DNA from: Flavobacterium sp. SM15
GTDB lineage: Bacteria; Bacteroidota; Bacteroidia; Flavobacteriales; Flavobacteriaceae
Assembly: GCF_022012335.1 (NCBI RefSeq)
Contig: NZ_JAKLTO010000007.1
Location: 62,001-126,000 of the forward strand
Direction of reading: 5' to 3'
Length of the DNA: 64,000 nt
Below are positions 1-8,209 of this stretch, one piece after another. Numbering within the stretch: position 1 is the first letter of the stretch; every line of letters begins with the position of its first letter. The translations under genes and the position numbers were made by a program. Under the pieces are notes generated by a model. That model was not told the origin of the DNA and searched no databases. It saw nothing but the letters and a program-made list of their open reading frames with translations.

Positions 1-623
1 GCGGACTGAATTACGGTTGGCGCTGTTATGAAGGCAACACCGTTTATAATAATACGGGCTGTCCTGTGCAAAATACTTTGAAGTTTCCGCTACTGATAAC
101 CAACCATGCCGACGGGTTCTGCTCCATTACAGGCGGTTATGTTTATCGAGGCACACAATTCCCAAATTTTCAGGGCAAGTATTTTTTTTCCGATTATTGC
201 AAAGCGCAAATTGGAATGAGCGATGCTTCAGGAAATGCAACATTTTCCCCTACTTTTTCCGGCAATAATTTTGTGAGTTTTGGAGAAGACAGTAGCGGAG
301 AATTATATGTAGTTTCCATCAGCAATGGAACGATTTATAAGATTCTGGACAGCTCATTGGGTACCGTTGAAACTAACAAAACAGCGTTCAATCTTTATCC
401 GAATCCTGCAAAATCGGAAGTTTTTATACAGAATTTAGATGCTTCAACCTATGTAAGTTCCGTAGAAATTTTCGATACCAACGGAAAGAAACTATTCGCT
501 AAAAAAACAGAAAACCAACCGATAACTTCTGTAAATACAGAACCACTACCTGCTGGTTTTTATCTTTTAAAGCTCACCGACAATCTGGGATTGACCGTTG
601 CTCATAAATTGCTCAAAAATTAA
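1..623 (+). CDS. PQQ-dependent sugar dehydrogenase-like protein, C-terminal part, T9SS-sorted (5' truncated)
   Basis: The reading frame is open from base 3 and the gene starts before the window. About 206 residues remain. The first residues read GLNYGWRCYEGN, a typical stretch of the soluble glucose/sorbosone dehydrogenase (YliI-like) beta-propeller family, which oxidises sugars with PQQ. The last ~75 residues form a type A T9SS sorting domain (FNLYPNPAKSEVFIQNL, then PAGFYLLKL near the end), so the protein should be exported and processed by the type IX system. Its stop overlaps the stop of the convergent aldo/keto reductase gene by 4 bases. The substrate cannot be told from this fragment. 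Confidence 0.8.
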   Translation, partial: GLNYGWRCYEGNTVYNNTGCPVQNTLKFPLLITNHADGFCSITGGYVYRGTQFPNFQGKYFFSDYCKAQIGMSDASGNATFSPTFSGNNFVSFGEDSSGELYVVSISNGTIYKILDSSLGTVETNKTAFNLYPNPAKSEVFIQNLDASTYVSSVEIFDTNGKKLFAKKTENQPITSVNTEPLPAGFYLLKLTDNLGLTVAHKLLKN

Positions 624-1657
624 GGTGCCGGATTCGGTATCTTTTCTTGTATTTTATTGATTTCGGCAATAACCGCATCCGTCAAACGCACCTCAAACGC
701 ATTGATATTTTCCTCCAACTGATCCAACGAAGTTGCCCCGATGATGGTCGAAGTCACAAACTGTTGGTGGTGTACAAAAGCGAGAGCCAATTCCGTCAGT
801 GTCAATCCTAAACTGTGTGCTAACTCCTGATACAGCTTGGTTACTTTGAAACAGTTCTCGTTGGTGTATCTTGTAAAATGCGGAAACAAGCCCAAGCGGG
901 ATTCCGGCAAAATTCCGTTTAAGTGTTTTCCGGTCAAAAACCCAAAACCAAGGGGTGAATAAGCCAATAAACCAACGTTTTCACGCATACAAATTTCCGA
1001 CAAACCTACCTCAAACAAACGATTCAATAACGAAAATGGGTTTTGAATGGTCGCGATTCGGGGTAAATTATGCTTTTCCGCTTCGTTTAAAAATTTCATC
1101 ACTCCCCAAGGATTTTCGTTGGAAACCCCAATATGTTTGATTTTACCTTCTTTAATCAAACCATCAAACGTTGTTAAAACATCTAAAATATTATCCTGCC
1201 ATATATTGTCAAGTTCCGATACCCCACGTTTGCCAAACATGTTCATCACACGCTCCGGCCAATGCATCTGGTATAAATCGATGTAATCCGTTTGTAGGTT
1301 TTTCAAGCTCAATTCCACTGCTTGATGAATGCTTTGCTTGGAAAAATCCAACGGCTGACGAATATAACCCATTCCACGGTTAGGCCCGGCTATTTTTGTA
1401 GCTACAACCAAATCCTGACGTTTGTGCTTGTTTTTAGCCAGCCAACTTCCGATAAAACGCTCTGTGCTTCCGAAAATATGCTCGTTACCTCCGATGGGAT
1501 ACATCTCGGCAGTATCGATAAAATTAATTCCTCTTTCGATGGCATAATCCAGTTGGTTGTGCGCTTCGGCTTCGGTGTTTTGGTTGCCAAAAGTCATGGT
1601 GCCTAAGCAAATTTCACTGATTTTTAAATCGGTATGGGGTAATGTGGTGTATTTCAT
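620..1657 (-). CDS. aldo/keto reductase, Tas-like
   Basis: NAD(P)H-dependent oxidoreductase with a TIM-barrel fold, 345 residues. The catalytic tetrad is visible: D48 and Y53 in DTAEMYP, K88 in VVATKIAGP and H132 in YQMHWPER. The long form and the segment IKEGKIKHIGVSNENPWGV match the Tas subgroup. I chose the ATG at 1657 because the family begins MKYTTLPHTDLKISEICLG; the 18 codons upstream look like untranslated leader and contain a -7 promoter box (CAAAGATA, 1679-1686 on the plus strand). The physiological substrate is unknown. It appears to be a single-gene unit. Confidence 0.88.
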   Translation of the reverse strand: MKYTTLPHTDLKISEICLGTMTFGNQNTEAEAHNQLDYAIERGINFIDTAEMYPIGGNEHIFGSTERFIGSWLAKNKHKRQDLVVATKIAGPNRGMGYIRQPLDFSKQSIHQAVELSLKNLQTDYIDLYQMHWPERVMNMFGKRGVSELDNIWQDNILDVLTTFDGLIKEGKIKHIGVSNENPWGVMKFLNEAEKHNLPRIATIQNPFSLLNRLFEVGLSEICMRENVGLLAYSPLGFGFLTGKHLNGILPESRLGLFPHFTRYTNENCFKVTKLYQELAHSLGLTLTELALAFVHHQQFVTSTIIGATSLDQLEENINAFEVRLTDAVIAEINKIQEKIPNPAP

Positions 1658-1678
1658 TGTACTAGTCTTACAAAGCGG

Positions 1679-1686
1679 CAAAGATA
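1679..1686 (-). promoter_or_regulatory. -7 promoter box of the aldo/keto reductase gene
   Basis: On the minus strand this reads TATCTTTG, an exact match to the Bacteroidota -7 consensus TAnnTTTG, 21 bases upstream of the chosen ATG. Confidence 0.6.
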
Positions 1687-1711
1687 CAAAGTTGCTAAGT
1701 TTGAAAAACAA

Positions 1712-1741
1712 AAAAGCTCAGAGTTTTAATTCTGAGCTTTT
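1712..1741 (-). terminator. intrinsic terminator of the OmpA-like gene
   Basis: Perfect 11-bp stem AAAAGCTCAGA / TCTGAGCTTTT with an 8-base loop, just past the stop of the OmpA-like lipoprotein gene on the minus strand. Confidence 0.75.
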
Positions 1742-1763
1742 CCTATGTATGTTTGAAAATCGA

Positions 1764-2729
1764 TTAGATTTCGTTTAACATTTTGGTGATTTCATCCAAT
1801 TTTGGAGTCAGGATGATTTCAATACGACGGTTTTTCGCTTTACCTTCTGCAGTTTCATTAGACACCAAAGGAGAGTATTCTCCACGACCTGCAGCAGTTA
1901 AATTTTCCTTTCTCACCATTGCATTGGAAGTAAGTAGATTTACGATTGCCGTAGCACGTTTAGTAGACAAATCCCAGTTGCTTTCTACTCCACCACCAAT
2001 AGCTCCGGTGATTTTGTCGTTGTCGGTGTGCCCTTCAATTAACACCGAAATGTCAGGGTTGTCGCCCAATACTTTTCCAACTAAATCCACTGCTTTCTTT
2101 CCTTCCGGGTTCACTACCCAGCTTCCGGATTGGAACAGTAATTTGTTTTCCATGGAAACGTATACTTTTCCGTCTTTTTGCTGTACAGTAAGTCCTTTTC
2201 CTTCAAACGCTTTTAACGATTTTGACAAAGTTTCTTTCAGCTTGTTCATGGCAGCTTCTTTAGCAGCTATCATGCTTTCCAATTCGTTTACACGATCCGA
2301 ACGGTCTTTCAAATCTCTATTCAACTTGTCCAGACGGGCTCTTTCCGCAGCCAATGCTTTTTCTTTAGCTTCCAACTGCGCCAACAATTCACGGTTTTTG
2401 TTCATGTTCGACTGTAACGCCTCATCACTGTTTTTCTCTAGCGCGTTGTAAGACGACTGCAACGTTTTTAAATTGTTGCTTGCCGCCGCATAATCAGAGG
2501 CCAGTTTGTCTCTTTCCGCTTTTAATTTATCTAACTCCGCCTGTAACGTAGTTTTATCTAACTCTAGTTGGTTTTTACCGGTCTTCAAAGCTTCGTTTTC
2601 ATCAGCTAAGGAGCGGTTTTCCTTTTTTAAATCGGCAAATTTGGTTTCTAAATCGGTGTACATCTTTTTCGATACACACGAAGTGGTTAAGGCCAAAGCC
2701 AAAATTCCTGCAGATACTTGTTTTATCAT
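1764..2729 (-). CDS. OmpA-family lipoprotein with coiled coil
   Basis: 321 residues. The signal peptide ends in a lipobox (ALTTSC, Cys18), so the protein is lipid-anchored. Residues ~25-185 are a long heptad-rich coiled coil (Glu/Lys/Leu/Ala). Residues ~200-315 are an OmpA C-terminal peptidoglycan-binding domain, with EGHTDN, NWDLSTKRA and KNRRIEI motifs. The likely role is to tether the outer membrane to the cell wall. Such coiled-coil plus OmpA proteins are widespread in Flavobacteriia. It is followed by its own terminator and stands as a single gene. Confidence 0.88.
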   Translation of the reverse strand: MIKQVSAGILALALTTSCVSKKMYTDLETKFADLKKENRSLADENEALKTGKNQLELDKTTLQAELDKLKAERDKLASDYAAASNNLKTLQSSYNALEKNSDEALQSNMNKNRELLAQLEAKEKALAAERARLDKLNRDLKDRSDRVNELESMIAAKEAAMNKLKETLSKSLKAFEGKGLTVQQKDGKVYVSMENKLLFQSGSWVVNPEGKKAVDLVGKVLGDNPDISVLIEGHTDNDKITGAIGGGVESNWDLSTKRATAIVNLLTSNAMVRKENLTAAGRGEYSPLVSNETAEGKAKNRRIEIILTPKLDEITKMLNEI

Positions 2730-2787
2730 TTTTTGTGGTATTTAGCGTTACTCAATTATTCTCAATGTTTATGTTCTTTTCTTTTCA

Positions 2788-3549
2788 CTATTCCATTTCC
2801 ACCAACACCGGACAATGGTCGGAATGTTTGGCTTCTGGCAAAATCACGGCGCGTTTCATCTTATCTTTCAAAGGTTCACTCACCAGATTGTAATCGATCC
2901 TCCATCCTTTGTTGTTGCCTCGTGCTCCCGCCCTGTAGCTCCACCAACTGTAATTATGCGGCTCTTTATTGAAATGACGGAAACTGTCTATAAACCCGCT
3001 TTTCATAAAAGCATCCAACCACGCACGTTCTTCCGGCAGAAATCCAGAAACTTTGGCGTTGCGAATCGGATCGTGAATATCAATGGCCTGATGGCAAATA
3101 TTATAATCCCCACCTATAATCAGGTTCGGGATTTCTTTTTTCAGGTTGTCAATATAGATCTGAAAATCGTCCATGTATTGAAACTTGTGATCCAAACGGT
3201 CAATGTTCGTTCCCGATGGCAGGTAGAGACTCATCACGGAAAAATTTTCAAAATCGGCGCGTAAATTTCGCCCTTCTTTATCCATATAATCGATTCCGGT
3301 TCCGTAAACCACATTTTTGGGTTCCGTCTTCGATAAAATTGCCACTCCGCTGTAACCTTTCTTTTCGGCGGGAAAATAATACTGAAACGGATAGCCCGCC
3401 AGCTCGATTTCCATGACCGGAATTTGGTCCTGTGTTGCTTTAATTTCCTGAAGGCAAATCACATCCGGATTCGCACTTTGGAGCCATTCTAAAAATCCTT
3501 TGGTAATTGCGGCACGAATACCGTTTACGTTATAGGAGATAATCTTCAT
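2788..3549 (-). CDS. xth: exodeoxyribonuclease III (AP endonuclease)
   Basis: 253 residues from the ATG at 3549, giving the classic start MKIISYNVNGIRAA; ten extra codons upstream are unlikely to be translated. The enzyme acts in base-excision repair, cutting abasic sites and degrading 3' ends. Endonuclease/exonuclease/phosphatase motifs are present: the Mg2+-ligand Glu in VICLQEIKA, the GDYN motif, and the catalytic C-terminal SDH (KHSDHCPV). Length and motifs are normal for the ExoIII family. Confidence 0.93.
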   Translation of the reverse strand: MKIISYNVNGIRAAITKGFLEWLQSANPDVICLQEIKATQDQIPVMEIELAGYPFQYYFPAEKKGYSGVAILSKTEPKNVVYGTGIDYMDKEGRNLRADFENFSVMSLYLPSGTNIDRLDHKFQYMDDFQIYIDNLKKEIPNLIIGGDYNICHQAIDIHDPIRNAKVSGFLPEERAWLDAFMKSGFIDSFRHFNKEPHNYSWWSYRAGARGNNKGWRIDYNLVSEPLKDKMKRAVILPEAKHSDHCPVLVEME

Positions 3550-3708
3550 TCGTTGTTTAATTTCTTCAAAAGTAGCCAAAAAACATTCACATTTATAACA
3601 CCCAACGCAAATAGTTATAAACGATTCATTGTCAATTACCTGCGAAATTATTTGGTCCGAAAAACCATAATAATCTCTAAAATCGTTTCCCGCTTTCAGC
3701 AGAATTGC

Positions 3709-3716
3709 TATCTTTG
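3709..3716 (+). promoter_or_regulatory. -7 promoter box of olsF
   Basis: TATCTTTG, an exact TAnnTTTG match, 26 bases upstream of the olsF start codon. Confidence 0.6.
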
Positions 3717-3742
3717 TTTTTATCGCTTAAACCGGAGAATAC

Positions 3743-5545
3743 ATGGGGTTAGTTACCGCTAAAGAAGTTGCAAAAGCCATTAAAACTGACAAATACGGAG
3801 TCCTAGGCACTTTCTCAGGCTGGTTACTGATGAAAGTCTTGCGAATATCCACACTCAATAAAATTTACAACAGGAACAAACATCTTACCGATTTAGAGTT
3901 CCTCAATGCCATATTGGATGAATTTCACATTAAGTTTGAAATTCCTGAAGAAGACTTAAAACGCCTTCCCAAAGAAGGGCCATACATTACCATTTCGAAC
4001 CATCCGCTGGGAGGAATTGACGGAATTTTACTTTTAAAACTGATGTTGGAAAAAGAGCCAAATTTCAAGATCATCGCCAATTTCTTGTTGCACCGCATCG
4101 AGCCGATGAAGCCGTACATTATGCCGGTGAATCCGTTTGAAACTCATAAAGACGCCAAGTCGAGCGTGATCGGACTCAAAGAAACGTTTCGTCATTTGAG
4201 CGACGGAAAACCGTTGGGAATGTTCCCGGCAGGAGAAGTATCCACCTATCAAGACGGAAAACTCGTGGTGGACCGTCCTTGGGAAGAAGGTGCCATCAAA
4301 GTAATCCGCAAGGCTCAGGTTCCGGTAATTCCGATTTATTTCCACGCGCAGAACAGCAAGTTGTTTTATTTCCTTTCGAAGATGAACGACACGCTGCGTA
4401 CCGCGAAATTGCCTTCGGAATTATTAACCCAGAAAGACCGCGTGATCAAAGTACGTATCGGAAAACCAATTTCGGTGGCCGAACAGAACGAACACACAAC
4501 CATTGAAGAGTATTCGGATTTTTTACGCCGAAAAACCTATATGTTGTCCAACGTGTTTGAGGCCGACAACAACAAGCTGTTACAGGCTCCGAGTTTAAAA
4601 CCGGCCAAAAGCCCGAAACAGATTGCCAAACCGGCCAACCACGAACAGATTTTACAGGAAATTGCCGAACTGCGCAAAGGCAACGAACGTATGCTGCAAA
4701 GTAAAAACTATGAAGTTTTCTTTGTAAAGGCCAATAAAATCCCGAATATCCTACACGAGATTGGGCGTTTGCGTGAAATCACTTTCAGAGAAGTAGGTGA
4801 AGGCACCAACGAATCACTGGATCTGGACAAGTTCGACAATTACTACTATCATATGTTCCTTTGGGACGAAGACGCACAACTTATTGCCGGAGCGTACCGT
4901 ATGGGATTAGGAACTGAAATTTTTGCCGACCACGGTATCGATGGCTTTTACCTTCAAGAATTATTCCGATTCGAACCGGAATTGTACGATATGATGAGTA
5001 AATCCATTGAAATGGGACGCGCGTTCATTACCAAGGAATACCAGCAAAAACCAATGCCGTTGTTTCTTTTATGGAAGGGAATTGTACACACAACCTTACG
5101 TTACCCGGAACACAAGTATTTGATTGGCGGAGTAAGCATCAGTAACCAGTTTTCGGATTTCTCCAAATCACTGATGATTGAGTTCATGAAGTCGCACTAT
5201 TACGACCCGTATGTGGCGCAATACGTGCATCCTAAATTGGAATACAAAGTAAAACTTAAAGATGCCGATAAAGATTTCGTGTTTAACGAAGCCGAAGCCG
5301 ATTTGAACAAGTTCGACAAAATTATCGACGAGATCGAACCTTCAAGCTTACGCTTACCGGTCTTGATTAAAAAATACATCAAGCAAAATGCTAAAGTGGT
5401 TGCTTTCAACGTAGATCCTTTGTTTAACAATGCTGTGGACGGATTGATGTACATCCGCATTGCCGATTTACCGGAAAGCACCGTGCGCCCAGTTATTGAA
5501 GAACTTCAGGCCGAACTGGAACGAAAAGAAAAAAGAATGTCTTAA
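3743..5545 (+). CDS. olsF: bifunctional ornithine/glycine lipid acyltransferase (OlsF-type fusion)
   Basis: 600 residues in two parts. Residues ~1-280 are a PlsC-like O-acyltransferase with SNHPLGGIDG (H87, D93) and FPAGE (161-165). Residues ~315-590 are an OlsB/GlsB-like N-acyltransferase of the GNAT/hemolysin type (EIGRLREITFREVGEG and LFRFEPELYDMMSKS). Fusions of this kind, named OlsF, make ornithine lipids in Serratia and Flavobacterium: the C-terminal part acylates the amino group and the N-terminal part adds the second chain. In Bacteroides the separate GlsB and GlsA make glycine lipids, so the amino-acid head group is not certain. The His-Asp spacing is H(X)5D rather than the usual H(X)4D. 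A minus-strand gene follows across a shared terminator. Confidence 0.82.
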   Translation: MGLVTAKEVAKAIKTDKYGVLGTFSGWLLMKVLRISTLNKIYNRNKHLTDLEFLNAILDEFHIKFEIPEEDLKRLPKEGPYITISNHPLGGIDGILLLKLMLEKEPNFKIIANFLLHRIEPMKPYIMPVNPFETHKDAKSSVIGLKETFRHLSDGKPLGMFPAGEVSTYQDGKLVVDRPWEEGAIKVIRKAQVPVIPIYFHAQNSKLFYFLSKMNDTLRTAKLPSELLTQKDRVIKVRIGKPISVAEQNEHTTIEEYSDFLRRKTYMLSNVFEADNNKLLQAPSLKPAKSPKQIAKPANHEQILQEIAELRKGNERMLQSKNYEVFFVKANKIPNILHEIGRLREITFREVGEGTNESLDLDKFDNYYYHMFLWDEDAQLIAGAYRMGLGTEIFADHGIDGFYLQELFRFEPELYDMMSKSIEMGRAFITKEYQQKPMPLFLLWKGIVHTTLRYPEHKYLIGGVSISNQFSDFSKSLMIEFMKSHYYDPYVAQYVHPKLEYKVKLKDADKDFVFNEAEADLNKFDKIIDEIEPSSLRLPVLIKKYIKQNAKVVAFNVDPLFNNAVDGLMYIRIADLPESTVRPVIEELQAELERKEKRMS

Positions 5546-5560
5546 AAAAAACGAATAAAA

Positions 5561-5590
5561 AAATCCCGAAGCAGAACTTCGGGATTTTTG
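5561..5590. terminator. bidirectional terminator between olsF and the TM2 gene
   Basis: 11-bp perfect stem AAATCCCGAAG / CTTCGGGATTT with loop CAGAA, flanked by A-tracts and T-tracts on both sides, between convergent genes. Confidence 0.85.
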
Positions 5591-5595
5591 TTTTT

Positions 5596-5880
5596 TTAAA
5601 ACCAACCGCGTTTTCCCACTTGGTAGGTTTGATAGAAGTCGTTATCCGACATACAAAGGTAGATTACACCTTCAATAATCCCTATCAATGAGGTTACGAT
5701 TCCGCAGGTAACCAAACTTAATACTAAAGTTATGATCCCTTCGGTCTGATAGCCTAAAAGAAATTTATGAATCCCAAAAGGCCCTAATAATATTGCTAAT
5801 ATACCACAGGAAACTTTCTTGTTATCTTGAGGTGGCTCCGGCGGGCGGTTCCAGTCTTCTCTCGGTCGTGTTACTTCCAC
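5596..5880 (-). CDS. TM2 domain-containing small membrane protein
   Basis: 94 residues. After a charged, Pro-rich N-terminus (to ~25) come two hydrophobic helices joined by a short turn with the TM2 signature GPFGIHKFLLG. TM2 proteins are small inner-membrane proteins of unclear function. It lies 18 bases after the VOC gene on the same strand and is probably the last gene of that operon. Confidence 0.75.
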   Translation of the reverse strand: MEVTRPREDWNRPPEPPQDNKKVSCGILAILLGPFGIHKFLLGYQTEGIITLVLSLVTCGIVTSLIGIIEGVIYLCMSDNDFYQTYQVGKRGWF

Positions 5881-5898
5881 TGTTAGTTTGTTTAATAG

Positions 5899-6297
5899 TT
5901 ATAGTATCGATTCGTCTTTAGGTTCCCAAAGTTCAATTTTATTTCCTTCCGGATCCAAGATCCAGCCAAAATTCCCATAATCATAGGATTCCATTTCCCC
6001 GACAACGGTTACCCCTTCTTCCTTTAAAACTTCCAAAAGAACTGCAAGGTTTTCCACCCTAAAATTCATCATGAATTGTTTTTGACTTGGCTCAAAATAC
6101 TTGGTATTGGCATCAAAAGGTGACCATTGGGTTAAACAATCATTCCCTTGCTGATCTTTCCATTTAAAAGACCATCCGTATTGATCTACAGGGATTCCTA
6201 AATGATTTTTATACCACTCTTTGGTGGCACTTGGATCGTCACACTTGAAGAAAAATCCTCCGATTCCAGTGACGCGTTTCATGTCATTCTTACTCAT
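5899..6297 (-). CDS. VOC (glyoxalase/bleomycin-resistance fold) family protein
   Basis: 132 residues, one vicinal-oxygen-chelate module pair: an N-terminal half from GIGGFFFKCDDPSATKEWY and a C-terminal half ending WILDPEGNKIELWEP, the usual final strand with its metal-binding Glu. The reaction is not predictable. Its ATG overlaps the stop of the upstream membrane-protein gene (ATGA), so translation is probably coupled. Confidence 0.8.
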   Translation of the reverse strand: MSKNDMKRVTGIGGFFFKCDDPSATKEWYKNHLGIPVDQYGWSFKWKDQQGNDCLTQWSPFDANTKYFEPSQKQFMMNFRVENLAVLLEVLKEEGVTVVGEMESYDYGNFGWILDPEGNKIELWEPKDESIL

Positions 6298-6692
6298 TTC
6301 TTATTTGTATTAAAAAAAACTGTGGTTGCTAAAAGCAATAAAATCCCTTCTATGGTGAAAAAAAACAGGTGATTGAACACTTCCTGCGCGATGTATCCAC
6401 ATAAAGTTCCGAAGATAATAAGGCCAACTGCCAACAGAACGCCCTGCAGTCTTGCAGAATAATTCCCGTTTTTAATCGGTTTGGCCAAAAACAACATCCA
6501 GATTCCCGAGAGCAGCATCATGGTGGAAGAATAAATCCAGATCATCTGCATACCTTGGGCGGCGGGTTCTTGAATTTCTCCTTTGTCAATATGCTCCAAT
6601 ACGGCAGGATACCCTAAAAACGCATGGGGAATAAACTGCAAACAGGTAAGCACTCCCACAAAAACAGTTAAATAATAGGCAACCTTATTCAT
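6294..6692 (-). CDS. four-helix membrane protein of unknown function
   Basis: 132 residues from the ATG at 6692, chosen because it precedes a clean hydrophobic helix (MNKVAYYLTVFVGVLTCL); the 24 codons upstream are polar and AT-rich. Four hydrophobic segments at about 5-25, 50-70, 80-100 and 108-126 suggest a small integral membrane protein. I do not recognise the family. Start-stop overlap with the VOC gene and proximity of the TM2 gene suggest a three-gene operon. Confidence 0.6.
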   Translation of the reverse strand: MNKVAYYLTVFVGVLTCLQFIPHAFLGYPAVLEHIDKGEIQEPAAQGMQMIWIYSSTMMLLSGIWMLFLAKPIKNGNYSARLQGVLLAVGLIIFGTLCGYIAQEVFNHLFFFTIEGILLLLATTVFFNTNKK

Positions 6693-6812
6693 ATTTTTGA
6701 TTTTTGGTTTTTTAAATATAGTAAAATATCGGATGAATTTACAAGGAGTATTAGTACAAAACACAATTTATTTATCTTCGCAATACAACTTTCACAAACT
6801 CATAAAATAAAC

Positions 6813-7304
6813 TTGATACGACCAACCCCAAAAATCGTTCAGCTTACCCAAAAGAAACTCGTTGGCAAACGACTCTTCATGTCCTTTGCCAACAACAAAA
6901 CAGCTGAACTTTGGAGAAGTTTTATGCCAGAACGAAAGCAAATTTTGAATACCCTTACAAACCAGTTGTATTCGTTACAAGACTATCCCTTTAATTTTTT
7001 TAGCGAATTTTCACCTGAAACTGTTTTTGAAAAATGGGCCGCCATAGAAGTTACGGACTTTGAAAATTTGCCTCAAGACATGGAGTCTTTACTTCTTCCC
7101 GCTGGGTTGTATGCGGTTTTTCAGTACAAAGGAAAGCCGGAGGAAGCGACCGATTTTTTTAATTATATTTTTCAAGAATGGCTTCCCGCTTCTGAATATT
7201 TGCTGGATGAGCGACCCCATTTTGAAGTATTGGGAGAAAAGTACCGCAACGACAGTCCGGATTCGGAAGAGGAGGTTTGGATTCCGGTTAGGAATAAGGG
7301 TTAA
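6813..7304 (+). CDS. GyrI-like / AraC effector-binding domain protein
   Basis: 163 residues. The order KKLVGKRLFMSF..NKTAELWRSFMPERK, then YAVFQYKG and a C-terminal FEVLGEKY..EEVWIPV, is that of stand-alone GyrI-like small-molecule-binding domains, which bind hydrophobic cations or drugs and appear as effector domains of AraC/MerR regulators. The start codon is TTG at 6813; the family conservation begins only a few residues later, so an ATG at 6879 would cut into the domain. Its end overlaps the end of the convergent SpaB_C-type gene by 4 bases. Confidence 0.72.
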   Translation: MIRPTPKIVQLTQKKLVGKRLFMSFANNKTAELWRSFMPERKQILNTLTNQLYSLQDYPFNFFSEFSPETVFEKWAAIEVTDFENLPQDMESLLLPAGLYAVFQYKGKPEEATDFFNYIFQEWLPASEYLLDERPHFEVLGEKYRNDSPDSEEEVWIPVRNKG

Positions 7305-8203
7305 GCTCTACTTACTTCCAAAGACGGTTCAATCTCAAGAGATAATTCTGAATCGACCTTGGAATGATAACACCTTGTCTTGTAGAAACGGAACAGGTGA
7401 TCGTACACTATCAGTTCGTAATAGCGCTGTCGGGAAGTAAATTGACGGTTAAGCATCATGTGAATATGACTTGAAAGAAAATCGTTTAGCGGAATTTCCA
7501 ACGAATTCAAAACAGAATCGGCCAAGCATTTAACCTTAATATTGCGCTGCACAATAGGACCGTTAAGTTCCTGAAAACCGATTAATTTCTTATTGTAAAG
7601 ACATTCTTCCGCCTTAACTTTAATGCTGCGGTAATTTTGATCCAGTTCTTTTTTTAAGGTTTTATCCGCCTGAAATTCTGTTTTGAAAGCCTCTTGTAAT
7701 TTTTCAAGTAACGATAATTTTTGTGTATCACAAAGCAAAAAAGCATCTAAAAAACCATCAATAGCCACAAAACTGAACAACAACTGCTCCTGGTCTCTGG
7801 AAAAAGAAGGCTTAACCATTAAATAATTCATGAACAAATCACTGTCGTAAGAAAAAATCGACTCCGAAGCTTCCATAGTGGCAATTCCATAACGTTCCAG
7901 TTCCCTTTGGTAGGTATCAATTTGTACTTTCCAAATTACATCTTCTGACAACAATGCATCAAAAATCAAATGTAACCGCTCAACAACCTGAAAAATACCT
8001 GAAGGACTCGCACAATGAAACCGGAGCCGCAAATGTTCATGCGGGTCGCGATAACGGATAAAAAACCATTTATCAATTAACGTCTCCTCTTTAAAGGCAT
8101 GAATATAGGGTGTTAAATCTTTTAGCAGAGCATCCGCACTTTTTACTCCAAGATAAACCTTAAAATACAGCCATTCGCTTCCAACGCAAAAACTCCGTTT
8201 CAT
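7301..8203 (-). CDS. lantibiotic dehydratase elimination domain protein (SpaB_C / thiopeptide-type biosynthesis)
   Basis: 300 residues. The N-terminal WLYFKVYLG and the block WFFIRYRDPHEHLRLRF (46-62) are the hallmark of the SpaB C-terminal domain. In LanB dehydratases this domain removes glutamate from glutamylated Ser/Thr to leave dehydroalanine or dehydrobutyrine. Here it is a separate protein, as in split systems such as thiopeptide TbtB/TbtC. It starts 6 bases after the stop of the glutamylation protein and is the last gene of the operon. No cyclase gene follows. Confidence 0.85.
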   Translation of the reverse strand: MKRSFCVGSEWLYFKVYLGVKSADALLKDLTPYIHAFKEETLIDKWFFIRYRDPHEHLRLRFHCASPSGIFQVVERLHLIFDALLSEDVIWKVQIDTYQRELERYGIATMEASESIFSYDSDLFMNYLMVKPSFSRDQEQLLFSFVAIDGFLDAFLLCDTQKLSLLEKLQEAFKTEFQADKTLKKELDQNYRSIKVKAEECLYNKKLIGFQELNGPIVQRNIKVKCLADSVLNSLEIPLNDFLSSHIHMMLNRQFTSRQRYYELIVYDHLFRFYKTRCYHSKVDSELSLEIEPSLEVSRA

Positions 8204-8209
8204 CTCTCC

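Noticed and set aside
1783-2451. 222-codon open frame opposite the OmpA-like gene
   Set aside because: It is the shadow of the coiled-coil region; Ser/Phe-rich with no domain, and the sense gene has clear motifs.
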